From: Candidatus Berkelbacteria bacterium
GTDB taxonomy: Bacteria; Patescibacteriota; UBA1384; DTJR01
Direction of reading: 5' to 3'
Assembly: GCA_026397175.1 (NCBI GenBank)
Contig: JAPLVK010000005.1
Location: forward strand, 1 to 48,166
Length of the DNA stretch: 48,166 nucleotides
Each line of letters starts with the position of its first letter. Positions within the stretch are counted from its first letter, which is position 1. Positions 36,076 through 44,557 of the stretch are shown in pieces. The notes under the pieces are model-generated. The model searched no databases. It saw nothing but the letters and a program-made list of their open reading frames with translations, and had not been told where the DNA came from. The position numbers and the translations under genes were made by a program.

Positions 36076-36165
36076 TGGCGGAAGCGGGAGGATTCGAACC
36101 TCCGATGACCTTGCGGCCACTCCGGTTTTCGAGACCGGCCCGATCAACCACTCTGGCACGCTTCC
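36076..36165 (-). tRNA. tRNA-Ser (anticodon CGA), CCA encoded
   Basis: Class II tRNA: GGAAGCG/CGCTTCC acceptor, loop CTCGAAA, long variable arm, GGTTCGAATCC T-arm. Confidence 0.95.
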
Positions 36166-36259
36166 ATCAGCAAACACAACGAATTATGAATCTCGAATAA
36201 CGAATTACGAATGGATCCAGCAGTCATTATTCATAATTCATAATTCAAGATTCGTGCTT

Positions 36260-37087
36260 CTATTCTTTCTCCTTCACCGTTACCACCACCCCGCCCTTGT
36301 TGTACGATTCGACTTTTTGATGGGTAACTTCGGCAACTTCCTCCGCAATCACTTCGGTTGTATGCAACCGTTCGAGAACAATCTTCTGCTGAAAAACCAT
36401 AAAGACGGTTTGAGTAATCCAATACAGAGACAGCGCCGCCGGCAAGGTGTACGAGATATAGGCAGCCATCACCGGAAATAAGAAAATAAATTGATTATTA
36501 AGCGCTTTAGAGAAGGCGGCGCTTTGATCACCCGGGTTGGTCTGTGGCTGAAGCGCTTTGGTCTGAAGCGACTGGATAAGCTGCGTTCCGGCCGTCAAAA
36601 TCGGTAGCGCCCAGGCCACAACGGACTGCCACCCTCCGTTTTTTGCAATCACCATAACTTTTTGGGTTAAATCAATTCCTAAAAAAGAACTATTAATTGA
36701 TTGAAGGTGCGGGGTAAAAGAATATAAAAGGTTGGTTTTGACTCCCCCGGCCAGACCGATTCTAGTAAATATGCCATAAAATCCAATCAAAACGACAAGC
36801 TGGACAATCATCGGCAAACAGCTTCCGAGCGGATTTACACCTTCTTGTTTGTATAAATCCATGGTTGCTCTTTGCTCGGCTTGTTTGTCGCCCTTGTGTT
36901 TCTCTTTCAGAGCATTCAATCTCCCCTGCAGCGCCTTTTGTTTGTGCTGCATTTTGGTCATGGAAATGGTCGGCTTTAAAAACGCGAGCCGAAGCAGAAT
37001 CGTGATAACAATAATAGAAACCCAAACAAAATGCCCGGGGACAATTGAGGTAACAAGGATCAATAAATTGTAGAAAAATGCTGTCAT
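36260..37087 (-). CDS. yidC: YidC/Oxa1-family membrane insertase
   Basis: FVWVSIIVITILLRLAFLKPTISMTKMQHKQKALQGRLNALKEKHKGDKQAEQRATMDLYKQEGVNPLGSCLPMIVQ. Confidence 0.95.
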   Translation of the reverse strand: MTAFFYNLLILVTSIVPGHFVWVSIIVITILLRLAFLKPTISMTKMQHKQKALQGRLNALKEKHKGDKQAEQRATMDLYKQEGVNPLGSCLPMIVQLVVLIGFYGIFTRIGLAGGVKTNLLYSFTPHLQSINSSFLGIDLTQKVMVIAKNGGWQSVVAWALPILTAGTQLIQSLQTKALQPQTNPGDQSAAFSKALNNQFIFLFPVMAAYISYTLPAALSLYWITQTVFMVFQQKIVLERLHTTEVIAEEVAEVTHQKVESYNKGGVVVTVKEKE

Positions 37088-37247
37088 GGTTTTAGTTAAA
37101 AGGGTAAAGGGTAAGGGGTAAAGTAGAAAAGGGGAAAGGTTAAAGGGGGAAGGATCAATCCCGAGCTTTGCCTTATTTGCGTTTGCTTCTCAATTTGCTT
37201 TCCACTTTTTCCTTTCTACTTTCTACTTTGCCTCTTATCTTTACCCT

Positions 37248-37505
37248 TTACCCTTTTAATTTTACCCTGCTTGGTGCTGGATCGTATCCGCCCTTGGAAA
37301 ACGGATTGCAGCGGCAGATTCGCCAAGTGCCGTACACAATTCCTGCAATTACTCCGCGATTTTGAATTGTCTGGGCGGTGTATTCGCTACAACTTGGATA
37401 ATACCTGCAAAATCCTTCCGGGCAAAGTCGGTGCATCGGGCCATGGTCCAAACTTAATGTTTTTTGGTAAACCCTGATTAGCCCTACCGCAGCGCGTCTA
37501 AGCAT
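37248..37505 (-). CDS. yidD: Membrane protein insertion efficiency factor YidD
   Basis: LIRVYQKTLSLDHG...CRYYPSCSEYTAQTI...RICRCNPFSKGGYDP. Confidence 0.95.
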   Translation of the reverse strand: MLRRAAVGLIRVYQKTLSLDHGPMHRLCPEGFCRYYPSCSEYTAQTIQNRGVIAGIVYGTWRICRCNPFSKGGYDPAPSRVKLKG

Positions 37506-37807
37506 TTTTTTGCCTCTTCCTCCAAAGTCCTAAAATCCGCTTTTGCCGCCGTTTCCCTTGGAAATAACACTATATCATATCCTTGCAAATTAGCGACTTG
37601 CGGCTTAAATGCCTCCCTGGTTTTTCTCCGCAGATAGTTTCTGGTCGTTGCTTTGGCGGAAACCTTTTTGGAAACCACAATCGCAAATCGAATCGGCAAA
37701 TTTGGCCTTGATCTTAAAATTCTCGCTTTAAAACATTCCGACTGAAAGTTAAATCCCCTTTGCAGCACTCTTTGAATATCGCGGCTTTGGGAAAGTCGGT
37801 TAATCAT
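37484..37807 (-). CDS. rnpA: Ribonuclease P protein component
   Basis: RLSQSRDIQRVLQRG...VVSKKVSAKATTRNYLRRKTREAF. Confidence 0.93.
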   Translation of the reverse strand: MINRLSQSRDIQRVLQRGFNFQSECFKARILRSRPNLPIRFAIVVSKKVSAKATTRNYLRRKTREAFKPQVANLQGYDIVLFPRETAAKADFRTLEEEAKKCLDALR

Positions 37808-37808
37808 T

Positions 37809-37952
37809 TTATTTTGTGGTGATCGTGAGGCGTTTTCGCCCCTTAAGTCGCCTTCTTTTTAAAATTTTAAGACCACCAAGCGATTTAAGTCGCGCCCGAA
37901 AACCATGCGTTTTTGCTCTTTTTCTTTTTGAGGGTTGATATGTTCGTTTCAT
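37809..37952 (-). CDS. rpmH: 50S ribosomal protein L34 (not in supplied ORF track)
   Basis: Hand translation [47 protein letters not shown]. Confidence 0.95.
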   Translation of the reverse strand: MKRTYQPSKRKRAKTHGFRARLKSLGGLKILKRRRLKGRKRLTITTK

Positions 37953-38033
37953 AATAAATAATTAAATAATTGTGATAACGGATTGATTATAACAGGAGTT
38001 TTGTTTTTTAACAAGAGTACTGCATGCAAATAA

Positions 38034-38082
38034 GAAGGGCCACCCTTCGTCCGCGCCAATGGCGGGACTACGGGTGGCCCTT
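38034..38082 (-). terminator. Long hairpin downstream of cassette H
   Basis: AAGGGCCACCC...GGGTGGCCCTT with inner GTCCgCGCC/GGCGgGAC. Confidence 0.75.
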
Positions 38083-38089
38083 GGAATGC

Positions 38090-38971
38090 TTATTCCTTCT
38101 TTCTCCTCAAGTCAAGCCGCCCAAAGGCGGCCTCGATTTCGTTGCGGGAGTTGTTGGGACTAACAATGAGGCAATTCTGGATCTTAAAGATATCCGTAAT
38201 GCTGGACGAGATCCAGACGGGCTCGTCAAGCCCATCCGCATACACCCAGAAGCCCTTGCCCGCGTCTGGGATCCACGCATGTAGACCATTTGGCCAGAAA
38301 GAAAGAACTAGCGGCTGAATCTGATCTTCCTGTCCATCGTTAACCGTGACGCTTATGCGAAACTCTCTCCACCCGACCGGTCCGATTCCCATTTCGCCCA
38401 TCAAGTCGCCCAGTTTCTTAAAGCATCCCCAGGAGAAGTGCTTGCAAACCGAGCCCTCAAGGCCAAGGTGCTCCATGATAACCCACGGTGTTGCAAACAC
38501 TTTGCGGATCAGGTCTCTCTGGATCCGACCCCGAAGAGCATAGTTTTGTTCGCCGAAATCATCCGGGTTCACCAGGAAGGTCAGTTCGTCAGTCGTCTCA
38601 CTCATATCACCGGTAAACACCTCAAGGTTGGAGATAGCTCGGCTAAGATCATCCTCCTGCCCGCTTAGAGTGCAGCCCTCGTGATAAAGGCCGGTGACTA
38701 AGCCGAGACCAAGCTTGAGCATTTCGGTGTAATCCAAAAAGTTCACGATTACCCCGAGCAAAAACTCCTCGGCGGGTTTGCGACCGAGTGTCGCGTCTAG
38801 ATGAGCGAGAATCTTGCTGAACTCGCCAAACCCGTTTTTGATGTCTGGAAGATCTTGCCACGGCGGCAGAATAATCTCGCCAGAGATATCGGTCGCGACC
38901 CACAAGTACATCTGCCCGTTTAGGTTCGTTTCGAACCTCCTTCTTGGTGTCTTCTTGTTGTCAAAAAACAA
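38090..38971 (-). CDS. Protein of unknown function (cassette H)
   Basis: Up to 293 aa; TTG start at 38971 or ATG (MYLWVATD) after SD AAGGAGG. Confidence 0.65.
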   Translation of the reverse strand: MFFDNKKTPRRRFETNLNGQMYLWVATDISGEIILPPWQDLPDIKNGFGEFSKILAHLDATLGRKPAEEFLLGVIVNFLDYTEMLKLGLGLVTGLYHEGCTLSGQEDDLSRAISNLEVFTGDMSETTDELTFLVNPDDFGEQNYALRGRIQRDLIRKVFATPWVIMEHLGLEGSVCKHFSWGCFKKLGDLMGEMGIGPVGWREFRISVTVNDGQEDQIQPLVLSFWPNGLHAWIPDAGKGFWVYADGLDEPVWISSSITDIFKIQNCLIVSPNNSRNEIEAAFGRLDLRRKKE

Positions 38972-38977
38972 GACCTA

Positions 38978-39006
38978 AATATAGCGCGATTATTTTTAAA
39001 ATGCAA
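38978..39006 (-). promoter_or_regulatory. Sigma70-type promoter of cassette H
   Basis: TTGCAT-17-TATATT. Confidence 0.7.
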
Positions 39007-39032
39007 GAGGGTGGCAGTTGTATAAACATCAA

Positions 39033-39069
39033 AGGGGCGGGTGGTATCTTGCGACACCGGCCCGCCCCT
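39033..39069 (-). terminator. Hairpin terminator of cassette I
   Basis: AGGGGCGGG...CCCGCCCCT. Confidence 0.75.
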
Positions 39070-39087
39070 GTCTTGAAACAGCGCCGA

Positions 39088-39753
39088 CTAGCTTGAGTCC
39101 TCGTCGGCAGTATAGTCCTCCTTCTTCTTGAAACAGTCGCGCACTTTGCGAATGATCGGCCCGATCGCGGCGACCGCGACGCCAGCTGCGACGGTGGCCC
39201 ACATCAGGTACTCGCCAACCCATTGGAGGTCGAAGAGCAGAAACCCGAGGACGATGACCCCCAGCCCGATGTTCTTGAGGTCGTGATCGCGCTCTCGGGC
39301 CAGCATTTTGTCAATCCAGCCGGCCGCGCTGGCCTTGAAACATGCGACCTTGTAGCGCCAAGGTGAGCCGTAGATCTGCTCGAGCGGGTGCATCACAATG
39401 GCCCGCTTGATGACCTTGACGGCCTGCGGGCAGATCTCATTCCAGGTGTAGGCCCCGGCCTTACAGATACTTATCTCGTAAGGACAGATAAACACCTCCT
39501 TGACTCCCTTGATAGCCATAAGCCCCCTGACGATCTGGGAGCCAAGCGGGCCGGCATGGGCGAGATACTCCTCGCTTTTCGGCCTAAGCGGGCGCATGAA
39601 GTGCTCGATCACACTCCGGCAAATCTCTGCTCTTGTGTGTAGAGCGAGCATGTCCGGATTCCCGTAGCGCTCCCCGACCTTGACATACGACACTGCGGTT
39701 ACATCTTCGTCGGTGCGACCCATCTCGAGCATGGCAGGTTGGGAACTCATCAT
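39088..39753 (-). CDS. Nfu_N-like domain protein with C-terminal TM segments (cassette I)
   Basis: GPLGSQIVRGLMAIKGVKEVFICPYEISICKAGAYTWNEICPQAVKVIKRAI; likely start MMSSQPAM, approximate coordinate. Confidence 0.6.
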   Translation of the reverse strand: MMSSQPAMLEMGRTDEDVTAVSYVKVGERYGNPDMLALHTRAEICRSVIEHFMRPLRPKSEEYLAHAGPLGSQIVRGLMAIKGVKEVFICPYEISICKAGAYTWNEICPQAVKVIKRAIVMHPLEQIYGSPWRYKVACFKASAAGWIDKMLARERDHDLKNIGLGVIVLGFLLFDLQWVGEYLMWATVAAGVAVAAIGPIIRKVRDCFKKKEDYTADEDSS

Positions 39754-39804
39754 CTTAGCCACGCCCCTTTCAACGAACATTGTTCCTCGCATTGGGAACA
39801 CCAA

Positions 39805-39833
39805 TTTATACCATAAATGTGTTCGTCTGTCAA
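39805..39833 (-). promoter_or_regulatory. Sigma70-type promoter of cassette I
   Basis: TTGACA-17-TATAAA. Confidence 0.8.
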
Positions 39834-39913
39834 CCCGTTCGGGGCTCCTCGGTGGGGTGCGAGGGTTTAACCCTTGCAGTAATTAATACCAAGATCTATC
39901 CACAGGCCGTCCA

Positions 39914-39994
39914 CCCCACACCACTCCTTACTGCAAAACGAACTCCGTTCTGTTATTGCAGTGCGTTGGGTAGCGGGGCGAGATTGCACACCCC
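39914..39994 (+). repeat. Structured interspersed element, copy B
   Basis: Aligns to 15580-15660. Confidence 0.75.
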
Positions 39995-40129
39995 ATGTTC
40001 TGTGAACAATAAACATTAAGTAGCAGCTCATATTCATCCACAACTCATCCACAGGCAGCTCAAACAAACAACGAACTTTGGTATATATTTCTTTATCTAA
40101 GTCGCTCACTAACGGGTTCAAAAACAAAG

Positions 40130-40191
40130 TTATCCACAGGCCCTTGACGATAGTACACTAAACGATCTACATTAAGGTTGCCTGTGGATAA
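40130..40191. promoter_or_regulatory. DnaA-box cluster upstream of dnaA (candidate oriC part 1)
   Basis: TTATCCACA 40130-40138, TGTGGATAA 40183-40191, plus TCATCCACA-like boxes near 40034 and 40045. Confidence 0.8.
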
Positions 40192-40220
40192 CTTGTTTCA
40201 GCTAACTAATTTTCAAACAC

Positions 40221-40637
40221 ATGAACGCGCAAAAAATATGGCAAACGGTACTTGGTGAGATGGAGGTTTCCTTGCCCGAAATGCAATTTGCAACTTGGTT
40301 TGGGGGAACTTCCCTTGAAATTGAGAATAATCGCGCCACCGTCTGCTGCCCAAATATAAAATGGTTGTTTCAAACAATAACGCGCTCGCTTACGCCGTGG
40401 CCCAAGAAGTGGCCAAAAACCCGGGCAAAAAACACAATCCTTTTTTTATCTATGGCGGCGTCGGTTTGGGCAAAACCCACCTGGCTCAAGCGGTCGGCCA
40501 AGAGGTCAAAAAAACCAACGCGCGCGCCAAGGTTTTCTATGTGTCGTGCGAAACATTTACCAACGACTTCATCGCCGCAATCTCTTCCAAAAGAATGTCG
40601 GAGTTTAAAAAGTCCTATCGGGATGTGGATGTTTTGA
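40221..40637 (+). pseudogene. dnaA: DnaA domain I fragment (homology ends near 40357)
   Basis: MNAQKIWQTVLGEMEVSLPEMQFATWFGGTSLEIENNRATVCCPN then frame loss. Confidence 0.75.
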
Positions 40638-41347
40638 TTGTGGATGATGTCCAGTTTTTATCGTCAAAAGAGGGCTCGCAGCAGGAGTTTTTCCACACCT
40701 TTAATTCCCTGCAGCAAAAATCCCGCCAAATGATATTGACCGCCGATAAAACCCCGCAGGCAATCCCCGCTTTAGAGAACCGACTCGCCTCTCGGTTTGG
40801 CGGCGGGATGGTGGTTGATATTCAGCCACCCGATTTTGAGACCAGGGTCGCTATTTTAACTGAAAAATGCAAAGAAAAAGGCGCTTATTTGCCGGACGAT
40901 GTTATTGATTTTCTGGCTCGCAATATTGTTTCAAACATCAGGGAGCTGGAAGGAGCGTTAAATCGCCTTACAATACATTGCCAGTTTAATGGCCACACCC
41001 CAACAATACAGATCGCCGAGTCGGTCTTGAGAGATATTATTTCTTCGACCAGTAAAAAAATTGATACCGCCGAGATTATCGCGAGTGTCTGCAAATTTTA
41101 TTCTTTAACCAAAGAAGATATTGTTTCGGGGGTTCGCAAAAAAGAACTGATTGTTCCGCGACAAATTACCGTCTATTTAATTCGAGAACAGACCAAAAAA
41201 TCACTACCTGAAATCGGCAAATTAATGGGAGGAAAAGATCATACCACCATCATGCATTCTCAAAAACGGATCGCTCAATTGATAAAAATTGACGCGGAAA
41301 TTAAGCGCGCGGTCGAGCAAATTCGTGAAATGGTTTTTAAAATTTGA
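40361..41347 (+). CDS. dnaA: DnaA AAA+ and DNA-binding domains (III-IV)
   Basis: FFIYGGVGLGKTHLAQAVG, DVLIVDDVQFLSSKEGSQQEFFHTFN, GGKDHTTIMHSQKRI. Confidence 0.93.
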   Translation: MVVSNNNALAYAVAQEVAKNPGKKHNPFFIYGGVGLGKTHLAQAVGQEVKKTNARAKVFYVSCETFTNDFIAAISSKRMSEFKKSYRDVDVLIVDDVQFLSSKEGSQQEFFHTFNSLQQKSRQMILTADKTPQAIPALENRLASRFGGGMVVDIQPPDFETRVAILTEKCKEKGAYLPDDVIDFLARNIVSNIRELEGALNRLTIHCQFNGHTPTIQIAESVLRDIISSTSKKIDTAEIIASVCKFYSLTKEDIVSGVRKKELIVPRQITVYLIREQTKKSLPEIGKLMGGKDHTTIMHSQKRIAQLIKIDAEIKRAVEQIREMVFKI

Positions 41348-41435
41348 TTATTGTATTTTGACATATACATAAAAAATCAGTAGTAATAGAGTTGTGGAAA
41401 TAGTGGGTTATTCCTTGTCGGCCTGTGGATGGGGC

Positions 41436-41549
41436 TGTGGATAACTCGTGAATTGAGTCCATAAAGTGGGGCGGTTTCCACAGCAAATTCATCAAAATCA
41501 ACAGTTATCCACAAGTTATCCACAGGAAAACGCTCGTGGTTGTGGATAA
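41436..41549. promoter_or_regulatory. DnaA-box cluster between dnaA and dnaN (candidate oriC part 2)
   Basis: TGTGGATAA 41436-41444, TTATCCACA 41505-41513 and 41516-41524, TGTGGATAA 41541-41549. Confidence 0.85.
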
Positions 41550-41571
41550 GTCATATAAAAAAGGAGTAATC

Positions 41572-42669
41572 ATGAAAATAAGTTGCAAGCGAGAGAACCT
41601 GGCGAGGGGCCTGGCGCAGATATCAAGAATGGTCAAAATTAGAGCGACCCTACCGGTCTTGTCTAATGTAATGATCGCGACCGATAAAGGCCGTTTAAAG
41701 CTGGTTGCCACCGATCTTGAAGCGGCGGTCAGCCATTGGATCGGGGCAAAATGCGACGAAGAAGGCGCTGTTACTGTTCCGGCAAGAACCCTTGTGGACT
41801 ATGTTACAACCTCCGCCGATGACACGCTGACGCTGGTTTCGGCGGGGTCCGACTTGAGTATAAAAGGCACGCGCCACCACGCTACGATCAAAGGAATTTC
41901 GGCCGAGGAATTTCCGATCATACCTCATGTTAAGGATGGCAGCCCCGTTATTTTAAAAGCGGCCGATCTGAAAGCGGCCATTTTGTCTGTGGCGCAGGCC
42001 TCGGCGCTCGATGAAACCCGCCCGGTTTTGTCCGGCGTGCTATTTCGCTCGGGCGAAAAAAATATTCGCCTTGTAGCGACCGACAGTTATCGTTTGGCCG
42101 AAAAAACCATCACCACCGATAAAACGGGCGACAAGCTTGATGTTATAATTCCGGCTCGCATGGCAGCAGAGATCGCGCGGATTTTGCCGCAAGACAACAG
42201 CGAAGTCGAAATTGTGGCGGGTGACAATCAGGTTGAATTTAGGTTTGGTGACATCCAGTTTCTATCGCGTCAAATCGAAGGCGCTTTTCCTGATTACGAA
42301 CAGATTATTCCGAAGGAGTTTGTGCTGGAGGCCGAAATTGACAAAGCCGAATTTACCGAAGCGATAAAGATGGCCAACATCTTTGCCAGAGAAGAGGGTT
42401 CAAATGTTAAAATTGACGCATCGGACAGCGAAATGCTTATTTCGGCAATTGCCTCGCAAGTCGGCAACGCCGAAAACCATGTTAAGGTTTCCGGCAAGGG
42501 GAGCGCGGTTTCTTGCGCTTTTAACGCGCGCTTTATTCTGGACTCGTTAAGTGTATTTTCCGGCGAAACAATCAATTTTGGTTTCTCGGGGCCGATGAGT
42601 GCGGGGCTAATAACTGGAAAGGACGATCCCGATTTCAAGTATGTCGTGATGCCCTTGAGAAACGAGTAA
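41572..42669 (+). CDS. dnaN: DNA polymerase III beta clamp
   Basis: MKISCKRENLARGLAQISRMV...LPVLSNVMI; SRQIEGAFPDYEQIIP; YVVMPLR. Confidence 0.96.
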   Translation: MKISCKRENLARGLAQISRMVKIRATLPVLSNVMIATDKGRLKLVATDLEAAVSHWIGAKCDEEGAVTVPARTLVDYVTTSADDTLTLVSAGSDLSIKGTRHHATIKGISAEEFPIIPHVKDGSPVILKAADLKAAILSVAQASALDETRPVLSGVLFRSGEKNIRLVATDSYRLAEKTITTDKTGDKLDVIIPARMAAEIARILPQDNSEVEIVAGDNQVEFRFGDIQFLSRQIEGAFPDYEQIIPKEFVLEAEIDKAEFTEAIKMANIFAREEGSNVKIDASDSEMLISAIASQVGNAENHVKVSGKGSAVSCAFNARFILDSLSVFSGETINFGFSGPMSAGLITGKDDPDFKYVVMPLRNE

Positions 42670-42693
42670 GTTGCTCTCGAGGAGGGTTGATTT

Positions 42694-43743
42694 ATGATCC
42701 AGTCCATCCGTCTTAAAAATATTAGACGATTTAAGGATCAAAAATTTGAATTTGCGCCGAAGGTAAATTTAATTGTTGGTCCAAACGGTTCGGGGAAAAC
42801 GACGATTTTGGAATCAATCGCGTTTTTTTCGTTTGGCAAATTTCAAAGTGTTGAACATGACTCGTTTGTTATTGGTGGAGCAGGGGAGATTGGGCGGCTC
42901 GAGGCCTTCCTTGAAAAAAAAGCCGAAATCTCGGCGGAAGTTGCAATTTTGCAAAAGCAAAAAATTGTCAAAATTTTCGATAAAAAAGTACCGAATTCCC
43001 AAGTGGTCGGGCTTTTAAAAACGGTTTTTTTTAACCCAAAAACGGTCGAAATTGTCGGTGGGCCGCCCCAGATTAGACGCAGAGAAATAGACATGGTTTT
43101 AGCCCAAAAGGACCCGGATTTTGTTAAAACGCTTTTGCATTATCGGATGGTTTTGCGAGAGCGAAATATGTTGCTAAAAGCTATTTTTCAAAAAAAATCG
43201 GCGCTGTCCGAACTTGATTTTTGGAACGAAAAACTTGTAAAATATGCTCTGGAAATTTACGAGGCGCGAATCGGATTAATTGACTTTATCAATCAAGACA
43301 TCGCCGCAACATACGAAAAATTACTTTCATCTGGAACAAATCTGACTTTAGAATATCTGCCGAGCGCAAATTATGAGCGGCTTTCAGAGCAGCTGATTGC
43401 AACCCAAGACGAAGATATAAAATTTGGTGTGAGTTCGATCGGGCCGCACCGCGATGATATTTTGTTTAAAAATAGTAAATTGGTTTTAAAAGAAGGCGGG
43501 TCGCGCGGCGAGCAGCGCATGGCGGCAATTTCGTTTAAAGCCGAGACAAAAAAATTTTTAAAGCAAACAGGAGAAGTAATTTTGATTTTGGATGATGTTT
43601 TTTCGGAATTAGATCACAAAAGGCGCGAATCGGTTTTAAATGTTTTGGATATAATTGATCATGCCCAGGTCTTTATTTCGGCGACAGACGAAAAAGTAAT
43701 TCCGGAAAAATTAATTCAAAGTGCAAAGGTTATTAGGTTATGA
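42694..43743 (+). CDS. recF: DNA replication and repair protein RecF
   Basis: VGPNGSGKTTILESIAFFSFGK; SIGPHRDD; LILDDVFSELD. Confidence 0.93.
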   Translation: MIQSIRLKNIRRFKDQKFEFAPKVNLIVGPNGSGKTTILESIAFFSFGKFQSVEHDSFVIGGAGEIGRLEAFLEKKAEISAEVAILQKQKIVKIFDKKVPNSQVVGLLKTVFFNPKTVEIVGGPPQIRRREIDMVLAQKDPDFVKTLLHYRMVLRERNMLLKAIFQKKSALSELDFWNEKLVKYALEIYEARIGLIDFINQDIAATYEKLLSSGTNLTLEYLPSANYERLSEQLIATQDEDIKFGVSSIGPHRDDILFKNSKLVLKEGGSRGEQRMAAISFKAETKKFLKQTGEVILILDDVFSELDHKRRESVLNVLDIIDHAQVFISATDEKVIPEKLIQSAKVIRL

Positions 43744-44018
43744 AAAACGAGAATATCAAAAATATCTTAAACCGCCGCCTGGCGCATTACGGGTTAAGTC
43801 GGACAATTGACGCGATGAGGATTTGCGAGGTTGCCGGAAAAGTCGCGGCGGGGGAGTTTGAGCCGATCAGTTTTCGCCGCGGCAATTTAAAAATCAAAGT
43901 TAAATCACCCGCCAAGGCCCATCTTTTGCGGCTCGGGCAAGGAGCAGTTTTAGAAAAAATAAACAAAGAACTCGGCGAAGAACTGGTTAAAAGAATTGTT
44001 TTTAAAATTGAGGGCTGA
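43740..44018 (+). CDS. DUF721/DciA-like protein
   Basis: Short protein after recF; LKIKVKSPAKAHLLRLGQGAVLEKINKELGEELVKRIVFKI. Confidence 0.75.
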   Translation: MKNENIKNILNRRLAHYGLSRTIDAMRICEVAGKVAAGEFEPISFRRGNLKIKVKSPAKAHLLRLGQGAVLEKINKELGEELVKRIVFKIEG

Positions 44019-44026
44019 AAGAAGAA

Positions 44027-44059
44027 ACAGCCGATCTGCTTGGGGTCGCGATCGGCTGT
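44027..44059 (-). terminator. Terminator of cassette J
   Basis: ACAGCCGATC...GATCGGCTGT followed on minus by TTCTTCTTTC. Confidence 0.85.
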
Positions 44060-44099
44060 GGGGACAGAAGTTTTTGGGATTTCTGCCGGTGAACTCGAG

Positions 44100-44486
44100 C
44101 TAGTCGAATTCGTTAACAACGGGGTAGGCCCAACGAGACAGTGTCGTATGCGGAGCAATCGTAACACTGCCGCGAGCTGCAATGGCATTTTTGGCTTCGT
44201 TCATGACACCTGTCAGCTGGTCTATGCGTGTGGTCTTCCCGAAACGGGGGGAACGGCCGTTTGGCGGCAGCGGCAGCCATCGGTCGGGGCCTGTCCCCGG
44301 TAGGTCAGGAGGCGAAAAATCGGCGAGCTCGACGGTTATCCGGAGATTTTGCAGGCCGGACTTCGAAACCCCGATTCGCCCACGCGGGGTGGCCGCGACG
44401 ACCTCGATTACTTCGCCCGATTGGGTGTCGGTCATCTCTCTCCAATCACCACCAAAAATGCTATCCAGTTGTTCGTCGTTGGTCAC
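44100..44486 (-). CDS. Protein of unknown function (cassette J)
   Basis: 128 aa, GTG start with SD AAGGGAGG. Confidence 0.7.
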   Translation of the reverse strand: MTNDEQLDSIFGGDWREMTDTQSGEVIEVVAATPRGRIGVSKSGLQNLRITVELADFSPPDLPGTGPDRWLPLPPNGRSPRFGKTTRIDQLTGVMNEAKNAIAARGSVTIAPHTTLSRWAYPVVNEFD

Positions 44487-44528
44487 GCTGGGCCTCCCTT
44501 ATCGGTTTTCAAATAGCGGTTTGAATTT

Positions 44529-44557
44529 AGATAACACGAATTTGGGAGGAAATGCAA
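44529..44557 (-). promoter_or_regulatory. Sigma70-type promoter of cassette J
   Basis: TTGCAT-17-TTATCT. Confidence 0.65.

Noticed and set aside
39780-40019. 79-aa ORF spanning structured element copy B as a real gene
   Set aside because: Crosses the promoter of cassette I and DnaA-box region; similarity to copy A is better explained by the shared nucleic-acid element.
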